A DNA stretch of 50,534 nucleotides from Synechococcaceae cyanobacterium (GTDB lineage Bacteria; Cyanobacteriota; Cyanobacteriia; PCC-6307; Cyanobiaceae): the NCBI GenBank assembly GCA_947442825.1, contig CANEWU010000003.1:1-50534 (forward strand). The letters run 5' to 3'. A program made the position numbers and the translations under genes. The notes beneath the pieces are model-generated. The model ran no database searches, was not told where the DNA came from, and saw only the letters and a list, made by a program, of their open reading frames with translations. This document shows, piece after piece, positions 19,178 through 28,151 of this stretch; the stretch's first letter is position 1; each line of letters begins with the position of its first letter.

Positions 19178-20813
19178 TCGGCGCCTCCGGGTGCTCCAGC
19201 AGCGCATGGCCTGGTCCTTCCTCCACGATCCGGCCGCCGTCGAGCACGATCACGCGATGGCAGAAGCCGCCCGCCACCGAGAGGTCGTGGGTGATGAACA
19301 GCAGGCCGAGCCCCAGCCGCTCCTGCAGCCCCCGCAGCAGCCCCAGCACCTCCGCCTGGATTTCGGCGTCGAGCATGCTCACGCTTTCATCGCAGAGGAG
19401 CACCTTCGGCTCGAGGATCAGGGCGCGCGCGATCGCCACCCGTTGCTGCTGGCCGCCCGAGAGCTGGCGGGGCAAGCGGTTCTCGAACGCCTCCGGTGGC
19501 TCCAGCCCCACCGCCGCCAGCGCGGCCCGCGCCCGCTGCCGGGCCTCCGCCCGCCCCGCCAGGCCATGGAGCAGCAGCGGGTCGGCCACCGCCTCCCCTA
19601 CGGCCATCTGGGGGTTGAGGCAGGCCAGCGGATCCTGGAACACCATCTGCAGGCGGCGGCGGGCCTGGCGCAGGGGGCGGCCCCGCAGCCGCCGCAGGTC
19701 GCTGCCCTCCAGCCGCACGCTGCCGCTGCGCACCGGCGCCAGCCCCATCAGGGCGCGGCAGAGGCTGCTCTTGCCGCAACCGGAGGCCCCCACCACGCCG
19801 ATCGTCTCGCCCCCGTGCAGGCGCAGGCTGATGCCATCCACCGCCTTGCGCCAGCGGGGGTTCCAGGGGGGTGAGGGCAGGGCATACCAGCTGCGCAGGT
19901 CGTCGACCTCCAGCAGCAGCGGCCCGGTGGGAGGCGCGCCGCCCGGGTTGCCCTCCCGCTCCCGCGCCGCGCTCACCAGCCGTTGGGCCAGGGGGCTGGC
20001 GGGGGTGGTGAGCAGCTGGTGGCTGGGGGCCTCCTCCACCAGCCGGCCCGCCTCCATCACGGCGATGCGGTCGCACCAGCGGCCGGCCATCGCCAGGTCG
20101 TGGGTGATCAGCAGCAGGGCGCTGCCGGCTTCCCGGCAGAGCCCACACAGTTCGGCCATCACCTGGCCGGCCACCGCCACGTCGAGGCTGGTGGTGGGCT
20201 CATCGGCGATCACCAGGGGCGGATCCATCGCCAGGGCCAGGGCGATCGCCAGCCGCTGGCGCATGCCGCCGCTGAACTCATGGGGGTAGCTGCCGGTGCG
20301 ATCGGGGTCGATCCCCACCCGCTCCAGCAGCCGCCGCACCCGCTCCATCGCCTGGGCGCGGCTGCCTTCGCGGTGGTGACCGGCGAGGGTGTCGCGCAGG
20401 TGCTCGCCGACGGTGAGCAGGGGGTTGAGGCGCGTCATCGGGTCCTGGAACACCAGGCCCACGGCCTCGCCGCGCAGGTGCCGCAGGGCCGCCTGGGAGA
20501 GGCGGCGCGGATCGCGGCCGGTGAGCTCCAGGGTGCCGCTGCAGCGAGATCCGGGGGGGAGAAGCTGCAGCACCGCGCGCGCCACGGTGCTCTTGCCGCA
20601 GCCGGAGGGGCCCACCAGGGCAAGCCGCTCGCCGCGCGCCAGGCTCAGGTGCAGGCCATCGAGGGTGGGGGCGGTGGCGCCGGGATAGCGCACCCGCAGG
20701 TCGTGCAGATGCAGCAGGGGCACCCCTGGATCGGCGGCGGGCGCGGGGGCCATGGCGGGGGCAGCCGGGGGGTTCGGCCCGGATCCTCCCACCGCCGCGC
20801 GGCCGATCGCCAC
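19125..20813 (-). CDS. Fused two-domain peptide/nickel-type ABC transporter ATP-binding protein (DppD-DppF-like)
   Basis: Two Walker A (GPSGCGKSTVARAVL; GASGCGKSSLCRALM), two signature motifs (FSGGMRQRLAIALALA; LSGGQQQRVAIARALI), two Walker B. Confidence 0.93.
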   Translation of the reverse strand: MAIGRAAVGGSGPNPPAAPAMAPAPAADPGVPLLHLHDLRVRYPGATAPTLDGLHLSLARGERLALVGPSGCGKSTVARAVLQLLPPGSRCSGTLELTGRDPRRLSQAALRHLRGEAVGLVFQDPMTRLNPLLTVGEHLRDTLAGHHREGSRAQAMERVRRLLERVGIDPDRTGSYPHEFSGGMRQRLAIALALAMDPPLVIADEPTTSLDVAVAGQVMAELCGLCREAGSALLLITHDLAMAGRWCDRIAVMEAGRLVEEAPSHQLLTTPASPLAQRLVSAAREREGNPGGAPPTGPLLLEVDDLRSWYALPSPPWNPRWRKAVDGISLRLHGGETIGVVGASGCGKSSLCRALMGLAPVRSGSVRLEGSDLRRLRGRPLRQARRRLQMVFQDPLACLNPQMAVGEAVADPLLLHGLAGRAEARQRARAALAAVGLEPPEAFENRLPRQLSGGQQQRVAIARALILEPKVLLCDESVSMLDAEIQAEVLGLLRGLQERLGLGLLFITHDLSVAGGFCHRVIVLDGGRIVEEGPGHALLEHPEAPITRRLVEACPRLPVLAG

Positions 20814-20859
20814 CCCTTTCCCCCCATCTGCCTACGATGGAGACCTTCAGCGGGTCCGG

Positions 20860-23211
20860 ATGCTGCGAGCGGTTCCCGATCAGGCGCCCCCCCCGGCCGA
20901 GGCCTGTGCCGATGGTTCGGGCCGGGCGCTGGCTGATCCGGAATCCTCCCTCCAGCCGCGCCGCCGCCCGATTCACAGCCCCGCCGACTACGCCATTCCC
21001 CTGCCGGAATGGTTGCACCGCTGCATCGAGCACGTGCCGCCCGGCAGCGGCCGCAGCTGCCCCACCGACAGTGAGGGCCTGCTCGCCTCCGCCTTCGACT
21101 TTGCCTTCCAGCTGCACGAGGGCCAATTCCGGGCCAGCGGCGAGCCCTACATCGTTCACCCGGTGGCGGTGGCCAACCTGCTGCGTGACATCGGCGCCAG
21201 CGCCCCGGTGATCGCCGCCGGCTTCCTCCACGACGTGGTGGAGGACACGGAGGTGACGCCCGAGGAGATCGAGGGCCACTTCGGCGCCGAGGTGCGGGCG
21301 CTGGTGGAGGGGGTCACCAAGCTGGGCGGCATCCACTTCACCAATCGCACCGAAGCGCAGGCGGAAAACCTGCGGCGGATGTTCCTGGCGATGGCCAGCG
21401 ATATCCGCGTGGTGCTGGTGAAGCTGGCCGACCGACTCCACAACATGCGCACCCTGGGGCCGCTCAAGCCCGAGAAGCAGCAGCGCATCGCCCGCGAAAC
21501 CCGCGAGATCTACGCCCCGCTGGCCAACCGTCTCGGCATCGGCCGCTTCAAGTGGGAGCTGGAGGATCTGTCCTTCAAGATCCTGGAGCCTGAGGCCTTT
21601 CGCGAGATCCAGCAGGAGGTGGCCTCCAAGCGCAGCGACCGGGAGGAGCGGCTGGGCGTCACGGTGCAGCTGCTGCGCGACAAGTTGGCGGCGGTGGGGC
21701 TGGCGAGTTGTGAGGTGAGCGGACGGCCCAAACATCTCTATGGCATCTGGAGCAAGATGCAGCGCCAGCAGAAGGCGTTCTCCGAGATCTACGACGTGGC
21801 TGCGGTGCGCATCCTCTGCCCCAATCTCGATAGCTGTTACCGAGCCTTGGCGGTGGTGCACGACACCTTCAAGCCGATTCCGGGTCGCTTCAAAGATTAT
21901 ATCGGTCTGCCCAAGCCCAATGGCTATCAGTCGTTGCATACGGCGGTGATTGGCCGACACCGCCCGATCGAGATCCAGATCCGCACCCAGGAGATGCACC
22001 AGGTGGCGGAATACGGCATCGCCGCCCATTGGAAATACAAGGAGGGTGGATCCCCCGCCGCCTCCGGTGCCGCCGCCGAGCGCTTCAACTGGCTGCGTCA
22101 GCTGGTGGATTGGCAGAAGGATGGCGTCGGCGACGACAGTAGTGATTTCCTGGCGGCGATCAAGGAAGATCTCTTTGATGAGGAGGTGTTTGTCTTCACC
22201 CCCACCGGCGATGTGGTGGGATTGCGCAAGGGATCCACCTCCGTGGATTTCGCTTACCGCATCCATTCGGAGGTGGGCAATCACTGCCAGGGCGTGCGCA
22301 TCAACGACCGCCTCTGCCCGCTGGCCACGCCGCTGCAGAACGGCGACTTCGTGCAGGTGATCACCGCTAAGAATGCCCACCCCAGCCTCGATTGGCTCAA
22401 TTTCGTCGCCACCCCCACCGCCCGCAATCGCATCCGGGCCTGGTATAAGCGCAGCCACCGCGAAGACAACATTCAGCGCGGCACCGAGATGCTGGAGCGG
22501 GAGCTGGGCCGCGACGGCTTCGACCTGCTGCTCAATGGCGAAGCCCTGGCGCGGGTGGCCCGCCGCTGCAACCTGATCAGCACCGAAGATCTGCTGGCCA
22601 CCCTGGGCTTCGGCGGCGTCACGCTGCAGCAGGTGGTGAATCGGCTGCGGGAGGAGATCCGCCTGGCCACGGCCGCGGCGGTGGCTCCGCCCACCAACGA
22701 GGAGCTGGCCGCCAGCGTCAGCGCCCGCCAGGAAAGCGCCGCCCCGGCGAGTGCCCCCGGCGGCAGCCCGATCCTGGGGGTGGAGGGGCTGGAATATCGG
22801 ATCGGCGGTTGCTGCAGCCCGCTGCCGGGGGAGGCGATCGTGGGCACGGTGGCCTTGGGCAACCACGGCATCACGATCCACCGCCAGGATTGCGCCAATG
22901 TGCGCCAAGTGCCGGTGGAGCGGCGTCTGCCGGTGCGATGGAACGGGCTGCAAGAGGGCCAGAGCCGCCGCTACCCGGTACGCCTGCGCATAGAGGTGCT
23001 CGACCGGGTGGGGGTGCTCAAGGACATCCTCACCCGCCTCTCCGATCACCGCATCAACGTCAGCGATGCGCGGGTGCGCTGCAGCCCCGGCCGCCCGGCC
23101 CGCATCGACCTGCGGGTGGAGCTGGCCAGCTCCGGCCAGCTCGTCACCACCATCGACCAGATCCGTTCGATGGCCGATGTACTCGACATCTGCCGCACCG
23201 GCATCGGCTGA
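20860..23211 (+). CDS. relA/spoT: Bifunctional (p)ppGpp synthetase/hydrolase
   Basis: HD motif GFLHDVVEDTEVTPEEI, RTLGPLKPEKQQRIARETREIYAPLANRLGIGRFKWELEDLSF, synthetase RFKDYIGLPKPNGYQSLHTAV, TGS and ACT regions. Start likely MLRAVPDQ at 20860. Confidence 0.96.
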   Translation: MLRAVPDQAPPPAEACADGSGRALADPESSLQPRRRPIHSPADYAIPLPEWLHRCIEHVPPGSGRSCPTDSEGLLASAFDFAFQLHEGQFRASGEPYIVHPVAVANLLRDIGASAPVIAAGFLHDVVEDTEVTPEEIEGHFGAEVRALVEGVTKLGGIHFTNRTEAQAENLRRMFLAMASDIRVVLVKLADRLHNMRTLGPLKPEKQQRIARETREIYAPLANRLGIGRFKWELEDLSFKILEPEAFREIQQEVASKRSDREERLGVTVQLLRDKLAAVGLASCEVSGRPKHLYGIWSKMQRQQKAFSEIYDVAAVRILCPNLDSCYRALAVVHDTFKPIPGRFKDYIGLPKPNGYQSLHTAVIGRHRPIEIQIRTQEMHQVAEYGIAAHWKYKEGGSPAASGAAAERFNWLRQLVDWQKDGVGDDSSDFLAAIKEDLFDEEVFVFTPTGDVVGLRKGSTSVDFAYRIHSEVGNHCQGVRINDRLCPLATPLQNGDFVQVITAKNAHPSLDWLNFVATPTARNRIRAWYKRSHREDNIQRGTEMLERELGRDGFDLLLNGEALARVARRCNLISTEDLLATLGFGGVTLQQVVNRLREEIRLATAAAVAPPTNEELAASVSARQESAAPASAPGGSPILGVEGLEYRIGGCCSPLPGEAIVGTVALGNHGITIHRQDCANVRQVPVERRLPVRWNGLQEGQSRRYPVRLRIEVLDRVGVLKDILTRLSDHRINVSDARVRCSPGRPARIDLRVELASSGQLVTTIDQIRSMADVLDICRTGIG

Positions 23212-23240
23212 AGCGCCTCAGAGCCAGAGCCCAAGACGCC

Positions 23241-23507
23241 TCAGAGCCCAATCCGCCGCCGCCCCCAGGCCATGCCGGCGGCGTAGCCGAGCAGGGGTAC
23301 CAGCAGCCAGAAGCGTCCGGCGAACAGCAGCACCACCCCGAAGCCGCCCACCAGCCACGGGGATAGCAGAACCACCGCCAACGCCAGCTGCCCCGGGCGA
23401 GAGGAGCGCCGCACCAGCGACCCGGAGCCCTGCACCAGCCGCGGCACCCCCTTGCCGAGCGCGTAGCCGAGCAGGGCGGACAGGAGTGTCAGCAGCAGGG
23501 TGGCCAT
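23241..23507 (-). CDS. Small hydrophobic membrane protein
   Basis: MATLLLTLLSALLGYALGKGVPRLVQ...ALAVVLLSPWLVGGFGVVLLFAGRFWLLVPLLGYAAGMAWGRRRIGL. Confidence 0.6.
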   Translation of the reverse strand: MATLLLTLLSALLGYALGKGVPRLVQGSGSLVRRSSRPGQLALAVVLLSPWLVGGFGVVLLFAGRFWLLVPLLGYAAGMAWGRRRIGL

Positions 23508-23516
23508 GGGGGAACG

Positions 23517-23789
23517 TCAACCAAAGGTGTAGGTCTCAAAGTTTGGGTCGTTGCCCACCCGGTCGAGGGGTAGGGCGCCTGGGGTTGCCCAGGCCAGCAG
23601 GCGCTGCTGCCAGGCGGAGTGGGCTGTGTTCAGGCGCTGAAGAATGGTGCCCGGAAGGGTGGGGTCGATCGCCATGTGGCCAGCTTTGGGTATCTCCATG
23701 AAGGCCATTCTCCCGGCGAAATGGCGGAGCACGCCGTTGCCTGCCTTTGTCATCTGAATGATAGGAAATCTGCAAGAAGTAGTCGCCAT
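23517..23789 (-). pseudogene. Possible C-terminal remnant of an alpha/beta-hydrolase-like protein
   Basis: MATTSCRFPIIQMTKAGNGVLRHFAGRMAFMEIPKAGHMAIDPTLPGTILQRLNTAHSAWQQRLLAW...; IPKAGHMAID resembles a catalytic-His loop; no N-terminal domain upstream. Confidence 0.25.
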
Positions 23790-23936
23790 GAGCTGTTTTG
23801 GCTTGCTGCTCGACCCCCCTCCGGCCCGTCCGCTCCAACGGTGAGCATCCCCCCACACCATCGGCCCCCCGTGTACCTGGCTACAGCTGCACCGTCAGCC
23901 GCTCCCTACAACCAGTCGACCCCGCTTCCGACCGTC

Positions 23937-24125
23937 ATGACCTCCGACCAGGCGGCCCAGCTGATCGACAACACCCTCGATTTGGTGCACCAGCGCCTGC
24001 TCGACCTCGAAGCCCAGCGCCTCGACCGCGAGCACAGGGCCCTGGCCGCCGAATTCCGGGAGTGGCGACAGCCGGTGGGTGGTCACATCGATCTGATGGT
24101 CTTTCCCGGCATCGCCGATGCCTGA
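23937..24125 (+). CDS. Small hypothetical protein upstream of mnmE
   Basis: MTSDQAAQLIDNTLDLVHQRLLDLEAQRLDREHRALAAEFREWRQPVGGHIDLMVFPGIADA; helical, abuts mnmE. Confidence 0.5.
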   Translation: MTSDQAAQLIDNTLDLVHQRLLDLEAQRLDREHRALAAEFREWRQPVGGHIDLMVFPGIADA

Positions 24126-25517
24126 TTGCCGGCCCCTCGCGGGCCATCGCGAGAATGGATCCCCTGGTTCCGTGCCTCCCTGGACACCATCGCCGCCATC
24201 GCCACCGCCGTCGCCCCGGGCCAGGGCAGCGTTGCCATCGTGCGGCTGTCTGGCCCCCGGGCTGAGGCGATCGGTCGCCAGCTGTTTTGCGTTGCTGGCC
24301 GCCAGGAGTGGGAGAGCCACCGGGTGCTCTACGGCCATGTGGTGGATCCCGCCAGCGGCGAGCGGGTGGATGAGGCCCTGCTGCTGCTGATGCGCGCCCC
24401 CCGCAGCTTCACCCGCGAAGACGTGGTGGAGTTCCACTGCCACGGTGGCCTGGAGGCGGTGCGGCGGGTGCAGGAGCTGGTGGGGGCGGCCGGGGCCAGG
24501 CCCGCCGGGCCGGGGGAATTCAGCCAGCGCGCCTTCCTCAACGGCCGCCTCGACCTCACCCGGGCGGAGGCGATCGTGGAGATGATCAACGCCCGCAGCC
24601 GCCGCGCCGCCTCCCTGGCGATGGCCGGCCTCGATGGGGGCCTGCAGCAGCGCATCGCCGCCCTGCGCCAGCGGCTGCTCGACCCCCTGGCCGAACTGGA
24701 GGCCAGGCTCGACTTTGAAGACGACCTGCCGCCCCTCGATCCGGCCGCCGTCACCGCCGCACTCCGGGAGGTGCGCGACGAGCTGGAGCAGTTGGTGCGG
24801 GAGGCCCGTCAGGGGCAGCTGCTGCGCGAGGGCCTGCGGGTGGCCATCGTGGGGCGCCCCAACGTGGGCAAGAGCAGCCTGCTCAATCGGCTCAGCCGCC
24901 GGGAGCGGGCGATCGTCACCGACCTGCCCGGCACCACCCGCGATCTGCTCGAGAGTGAGCTGGTGCTCGACGGTGTGCCCCTCACCCTGCTCGACACCGC
25001 CGGCATCCGCCCCAGCGACGACCCGGTGGAGCGCCTCGGCATCGCACGCAGCAAGGAGGCCCTCGCCGCCGCCGACGCGGTGCTGCTGCTGTTTGATCTC
25101 GGGGCCGGCTGGACCGCCGCCGATGCCGAGCTGCGCTCCCTGGTGCCTGAGGGTGTGCCGCTGCTGGTGGTGGGTAACAAGGCGGATCTGAGCCCCACCC
25201 CCTCCCCAGCCGACGTGGCGATCAGTGCCCGCACCGGCGACGGCGTCGACGAGCTGGTGGGCCTGCTGCTGGCCCGCTGCGGCGCCACCGACCTGGGCGG
25301 CCTGCAGGTGGCCCTCAACGCCCGCCAGCGCGACCTGGCCGCCACCGCCGCCACCGCCCTGGAGCGCAGCCTGGAGGCCGCAGCCGACGGCCTGCCCTGG
25401 GACTTCTGGACGATCGACCTGCGCCAGGCCGTGCGCAGCCTCGGCGAGATCACCGGCGAAGAGGTGAGTGAAGCGGTGCTCGATCGGGTGTTTGCCCGCT
25501 TCTGCAGCGGCAAGTGA
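24126..25517 (+). CDS. mnmE: tRNA modification GTPase MnmE/TrmE
   Basis: DTIAAIATAVAPGQGSVAIVRLSGPRA; FTREDVVEFHCHGG; GRPNVGKSSLLNRLSRRERAIVTDLPGTTRDLLE; C-terminal VFARFCSGK. Start codon uncertain. Confidence 0.96.
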   Translation: MPAPRGPSREWIPWFRASLDTIAAIATAVAPGQGSVAIVRLSGPRAEAIGRQLFCVAGRQEWESHRVLYGHVVDPASGERVDEALLLLMRAPRSFTREDVVEFHCHGGLEAVRRVQELVGAAGARPAGPGEFSQRAFLNGRLDLTRAEAIVEMINARSRRAASLAMAGLDGGLQQRIAALRQRLLDPLAELEARLDFEDDLPPLDPAAVTAALREVRDELEQLVREARQGQLLREGLRVAIVGRPNVGKSSLLNRLSRRERAIVTDLPGTTRDLLESELVLDGVPLTLLDTAGIRPSDDPVERLGIARSKEALAAADAVLLLFDLGAGWTAADAELRSLVPEGVPLLVVGNKADLSPTPSPADVAISARTGDGVDELVGLLLARCGATDLGGLQVALNARQRDLAATAATALERSLEAAADGLPWDFWTIDLRQAVRSLGEITGEEVSEAVLDRVFARFCSGK

Positions 25518-25559
25518 GCTCCTGCCTACTGTGGGCTCCAGAGCCGGCCGCACGCCGCC

Positions 25560-26429
25560 ATGGCCGCCAGCCTCCCCTGCACCCCCGCCCTGCTGCGCGC
25601 CCTCGACCGCTGGCTCGACGAAGACCTCGGCCGCGGTGATCTCACGGCTCCGGCCCTCGAAGGTCGCAGCGGCCGCGCCCACTGGGTCAGCCGCCAGGCG
25701 GGGGTGTTCTGCGGCGGCGTGTTGGTGGCGCCCCTGTTCCAGCGGCTCGATCCCCAGCTCACGGTGCGCCTGCTGGTGGGCGACGGGGAGCCGGTGGGGG
25801 CGGGCCAGCGGTTGCTGGAGCTGGAGGGATCCGCCGCCGCCCTGGTGGCCGGCGAGCGCACCGCCCTCAACCTGGCCATGCGCCTCTCGGGCATCGCCAC
25901 CGCCACCGCCGCCCTGGTGGCCGAGCTGGAGGGCAGTGGCGTCGCCCTGGCCGACACCCGCAAGACCACCCCGGGACTGCGGGTGCTGGAGAAGTACGCG
26001 GTGCGCTGCGGGGGCGGCCGCAACCATCGCCTCGGCCTCGATGACGCCGCCATGCTCAAGGAGAACCACATCGCCTGGGCTGGCGGCATCGCGGCGGCGG
26101 TGGCGGCGGTGCGCGCCGGTGCCCCCTGGCCGGCGGCGGTGATCGTGGAGGCGGAAACCGATGCCGAGGCGGTGGCAGCGGTGCAGGCCGGCGCCAACGG
26201 GGTGCTCCTCGACGACTTCACCCCCGCCGCCCTCGCCGCCCTGGTGCCTCGGCTGCGCGCCCTGGCGGCCCACCGCGGCGCCCCGGTGGTGCTGGAGGCC
26301 TCCGGCATCGCCCCCGCCGACCTGCGCGCCTATGCCGCCTGCGGGGTGGATCTGATCTCCAGCAGCGCCCCGATCACCCGCAGCCCCTGGCTCGACCTCA
26401 GCATGCGCTTCACGCCCCATCTGGCCTGA
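25560..26429 (+). CDS. nadC: Nicotinate-nucleotide pyrophosphorylase (carboxylating)
   Basis: LDEDLGRGDLTAPAL; LNLAMRLSGIATATAALV; LADTRKTTPGLRVLEKYAVRCGGGRNHRLGLDDAAMLKENHIA; VEAETDAEA. Confidence 0.96.
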   Translation: MAASLPCTPALLRALDRWLDEDLGRGDLTAPALEGRSGRAHWVSRQAGVFCGGVLVAPLFQRLDPQLTVRLLVGDGEPVGAGQRLLELEGSAAALVAGERTALNLAMRLSGIATATAALVAELEGSGVALADTRKTTPGLRVLEKYAVRCGGGRNHRLGLDDAAMLKENHIAWAGGIAAAVAAVRAGAPWPAAVIVEAETDAEAVAAVQAGANGVLLDDFTPAALAALVPRLRALAAHRGAPVVLEASGIAPADLRAYAACGVDLISSSAPITRSPWLDLSMRFTPHLA

Positions 26430-26531
26430 GGGTGGCGCGCGGATGAAGAATCGCGGCGCTGGTGCCCCTGGCCCTGGCCAGGATCCGCGCTCCGTGGCCA
26501 CAGTGGCGATGGCCTCCGCCGCCTTCTGTCC

Positions 26532-27599
26532 GTGCCGCGCTCCCCCCGCCCTGCGCGTCCCCGCCGCCAACTTCGGGCCTCGCTCGGCTCGCTGCTGCTG
26601 GTGGCCGCCGCTGGCGCCATGGCCGCCCAACTGCCCGCAGCCCTGGCGGTCCCTGCCCCTGCCCCTGCCCCTGCCCCTGCCCGCGCCCCCGCCCCGGGCG
26701 CGTCGGCCGCCGCTGCCGCCAGCGCCCCCCGCTCCTCCGATGTGGTGGGCCGCGTCGCCCGCACCGGCCAGCTGGTGATGGGCGCCCCCTCCGACCTGCC
26801 GCCCCTGGTGTTCCGCGATGCCTCCGGACAGTGGGCCGGCTATGCGGTGGATGTGGGTCGCGCCATCGCCGCGGAGATCGGCATGGCGGTGGGCCGTCCC
26901 GTGCAGCTTTCCGTGGAGCCCACCGCCTCGGCCCAGGAGCAGATCAGCGGTGTGGCCGATGGCCGCCTCCAGCTCGTCTGCGGCGTTCCCTTCACCTGGG
27001 AGGGCGACACCCTGGTGGACTATTCCCTGCCGATCGGTGTTTCCGGCCTGCGCCTGCTCGCCCCCACCGGCCGCCTCGACGGCTCCTCCGACTCCCTGCG
27101 CGGCCGCCGCATCGGCGTGGTGAAGGATTCGCTGGCGGCCACCGAGCTGCGCGGCATCCAGCCCACCGCCCGGGCGGTGGAATTCCCCAGCCTTGCGGCC
27201 GCCTTCGCCGCCCTGCGGGCCGGCCAGGTGGAGGGCGTGATCGGCGACAGCACCTTGTTGGCGGGCCTGGCCAAGACGGCCGGTGCCACCAATCTGGTGC
27301 TGGTGCCCGAGGAGCCCTACGAGGTGTACGCCGTCAGCTGCATGCTGCCGGAGAACGATTCGGTCTTCCGCAACCTGGTGAATCTGGCGATCGCCCGCCG
27401 CATGCAGGCCTATCTCGACGACGACCCCCGCACCGTGGCGGCCGTGCACCGCTGGGTGGGGCCGGGCGGCATCCGCGAGCTCTCCCCAGATCAGATCCGC
27501 AGCGTGTTTGAGATGGTGTTAAGCACCGTCGAGAAGCTGCGCCCGCTGCCAGCCGGCCCCAGCTCTGGCGCGCCCCCCGCCGGTTCCTCCTCCCCCTGA
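26532..27599 (+). CDS. grrP: GrrP-like family-3 extracellular solute-binding protein associated with the Grr RiPP locus
   Basis: VVGRVARTGQLVMGAPSDLPPLVFRDASGQWAGYAVDVGRAIAAEIG...; SBP fold without a transporter, immediately upstream of GrrA/GrrM; N-terminal signal-like segment and Pro-Ala tract. Confidence 0.75.
   Translation: MPRSPRPARPRRQLRASLGSLLLVAAAGAMAAQLPAALAVPAPAPAPAPARAPAPGASAAAAASAPRSSDVVGRVARTGQLVMGAPSDLPPLVFRDASGQWAGYAVDVGRAIAAEIGMAVGRPVQLSVEPTASAQEQISGVADGRLQLVCGVPFTWEGDTLVDYSLPIGVSGLRLLAPTGRLDGSSDSLRGRRIGVVKDSLAATELRGIQPTARAVEFPSLAAAFAALRAGQVEGVIGDSTLLAGLAKTAGATNLVLVPEEPYEVYAVSCMLPENDSVFRNLVNLAIARRMQAYLDDDPRTVAAVHRWVGPGGIRELSPDQIRSVFEMVLSTVEKLRPLPAGPSSGAPPAGSSSP
26651..26680 (+). 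repeat. (CCCTGC)5 hexanucleotide microsatellite in grrP
   Basis: ccctgcccctgcccctgcccctgcccctgc encoding the Pro-Ala tract of VPAPAPAPAPA. Confidence 0.8.
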
Positions 27600-27687
27600 G
27601 GCCCGCCCCGCCCCGTTCTGAAGCGCTCCCGCTCCCCGCGCTTCCCGCCTTCCGCCTTCGCCCGTCTCCCCGCCCCGTTCCGCTCCG

Positions 27688-28131
27688 ATGGCCTTCCTCT
27701 CCCGCGCCCGCCTGCTCGGTCTGCTGCTGCTGGTGGCGATCCCCCCCGAGGGAACCGCCGCCCTGGCGGTGGCCGCCGCCCGCTCCGCCGCACCGCCACC
27801 GCTGGAGCAGCCCACCAGCCTGGAGGAGCGGCTGCAGCGCATCGAGGCCGCCGTGCGCGCCCGCAACCCGCAGGCCGCTGACCCAGAGGTCGTAGACCCC
27901 GATGGCGCGGCCTCCTCCGCCGAGGCCGAGCCCCGGTTGGCCCTCACCTTCGTGAACGGGCCGAACGTGGGCTGGGGCAATGGCGGCTTCCGCAACGGCG
28001 GCTTCTACAACGGCGGCTTCCGCAATGGCGGTTTCTCTAACGGTGGCTTCCGCAATGGTGGCTTCCGCAATGGCGGTTGGCGCAATGGCGGTGGCGGCTT
28101 CCGCAACGGCGGCTTCCGCAACCATTGGTGA
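27688..28131 (+). CDS. grrA: GrrA/OscA-type cyclophane RiPP precursor
   Basis: Signal-like N-terminus, leader LEERLQRIEAAVRARN, C-terminal VGWGNGGFRNGGFYNGGFRNGGFSNGGFRNGGFRNGGWRNGGGGFRNGGFRNHW; followed directly by a radical SAM/SPASM gene. Confidence 0.9.
   Translation: MAFLSRARLLGLLLLVAIPPEGTAALAVAAARSAAPPPLEQPTSLEERLQRIEAAVRARNPQAADPEVVDPDGAASSAEAEPRLALTFVNGPNVGWGNGGFRNGGFYNGGFRNGGFSNGGFRNGGFRNGGWRNGGGGFRNGGFRNHW
27979..28128 (+). repeat. Imperfect 15-nt tandem repeat encoding (N-G-G-F/W-X)n
   Basis: Units aatggcggcttccgc / aacggcggcttctac / aacggcggcttccgc / aatggcggtttctct and so on, with synonymous wobble differences and one 6-nt insertion (GGGGF). Confidence 0.85.
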
Positions 28132-28151
28132 GCCGAGCGGAGCGACGCACC

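Noticed and set aside
23895-27449. 1184-aa minus-strand ORF (and similar giant ORFs 20278..23049, 28005..30170, 17747..19207)
   Set aside because: Antisense high-GC open frames opposite well-supported mnmE/nadC/grrP, relA/spoT, grrM/argS and the antiporter; composition is His/Gln/Ala/Gly-rich with no domain motifs.
27979-28128. CRISPR-like or simple satellite interpretation of the 15-nt repeats
   Set aside because: Repeats are coding, without spacers, and lie in the core of a RiPP precursor with an adjacent maturase.
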